A DNA stretch of 13,126 nucleotides from NCBI GenBank assembly GCA_001603765.1, contig LUZV01000057.1, positions 1 through 13,126 of the forward strand, given 5' to 3'. Made by a program: the position numbers and the translations under genes. This document shows, in pieces, positions 13,092-13,126 of the stretch (within the stretch, counting starts at the first letter, position 1; the number at the start of each line of letters is the position of its first letter). This stretch comes from Anaerolineales bacterium Chloro_02 (GTDB taxonomy: Bacteria; Chloroflexota; Anaerolineae; Anaerolineales; Anaerolineaceae). Below the pieces are notes generated by a model. That model worked only from the letters and a program-made list of their open reading frames with translations. It did no database searches and was not told the origin of the DNA.

Positions 13092-13126
13092 GATCCACCT
13101 CGCTTAACACTTCGGCGAGATAGTCG
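13084..13126 (-). CDS. gcvPA: Glycine dehydrogenase subunit 1, C-terminal end (partial)
   Basis: Only the last 13 codons are in the window, reading DYLAEVLSEVDHA and a TGA at 13086-13084 that lies inside the first codons of gcvPB in another frame. The fragment has no motif of its own. The identification as gcvPA rests on the eight-base overlap with gcvPB and the near-universal gcvPA-gcvPB order in organisms with a split P-protein. Confidence 0.7.
   Translation of the reverse strand, partial: DYLAEVLSEVDHA

Noticed and set aside
1..13126. CRISPR array, insertion sequence, prophage or defence system
   Set aside because: No regularly spaced repeats, terminal inverted repeats with transposase, integrase or defence-type domains were seen on either strand.

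Overview
This window looks like ordinary, gene-dense chromosome from a bacterium, most likely of the Chloroflexota and probably class Anaerolineae. That placement is inference. It rests on a mix of gene types: a GT87-type membrane glycosyltransferase, a phosphofructokinase with pyrophosphate-type active-site residues, a UDP-xylose synthase, a two-subunit glycine decarboxylase, a LysM/M23 envelope hydrolase and a tRNA with no encoded CCA. Promoters resemble the vegetative sigma-70 consensus, and several starts are TTG or GTG. I see no transposase, integrase, CRISPR array, phage gene or toxin system.

Layout, left to right. (1) Positions 1-731 (-) hold the N-terminal 243 residues of a primary-type sigma factor, cut by the window edge. 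(2) A 309-base gap carries a good promoter with an inverted repeat at its -35. It drives a rightward pair: the GT87-like membrane protein and the phosphofructokinase. (3) A 15-bp hairpin sits between the phosphofructokinase and a Nudix hydrolase gene. The Nudix gene runs into the convergent rsmD gene with a 15-base overlap. (4) rsmD and the UDP-glucuronate decarboxylase gene form a leftward, probably translationally coupled pair. (5) Diverging from them, scpB and an rluB-type pseudouridine synthase gene are joined by a TGATG stop/start overlap. (6) After a gap with two hairpins come plsX and a two-TM conserved protein (-), joined by an ATGA overlap. (7) tRNA-Leu(GAG) follows, with a perfect-consensus promoter and an intrinsic terminator. 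(8) A secreted LysM/M23 peptidase gene (-) and an exonuclease III gene (+) diverge across 43 bases. (9) A non-coding stretch rich in inverted repeats precedes the terminator of gcvPB (-). gcvPB overlaps the tail of gcvPA, which runs off the right edge.

Functionally this is housekeeping: transcription initiation, glycolysis, nucleotide-pool and DNA repair, rRNA modification, chromosome segregation, phospholipid synthesis, cell-wall turnover, nucleotide-sugar supply and glycine/one-carbon metabolism. I found no convincing new multi-gene system. The points most worth following up are the PPi-type phosphofructokinase downstream of a membrane glycosyltransferase, the unknown membrane protein fused translationally to plsX, the hairpin beside the Nudix start codon, and terminator hairpins whose C.A mismatches become G.U pairs on one strand only.
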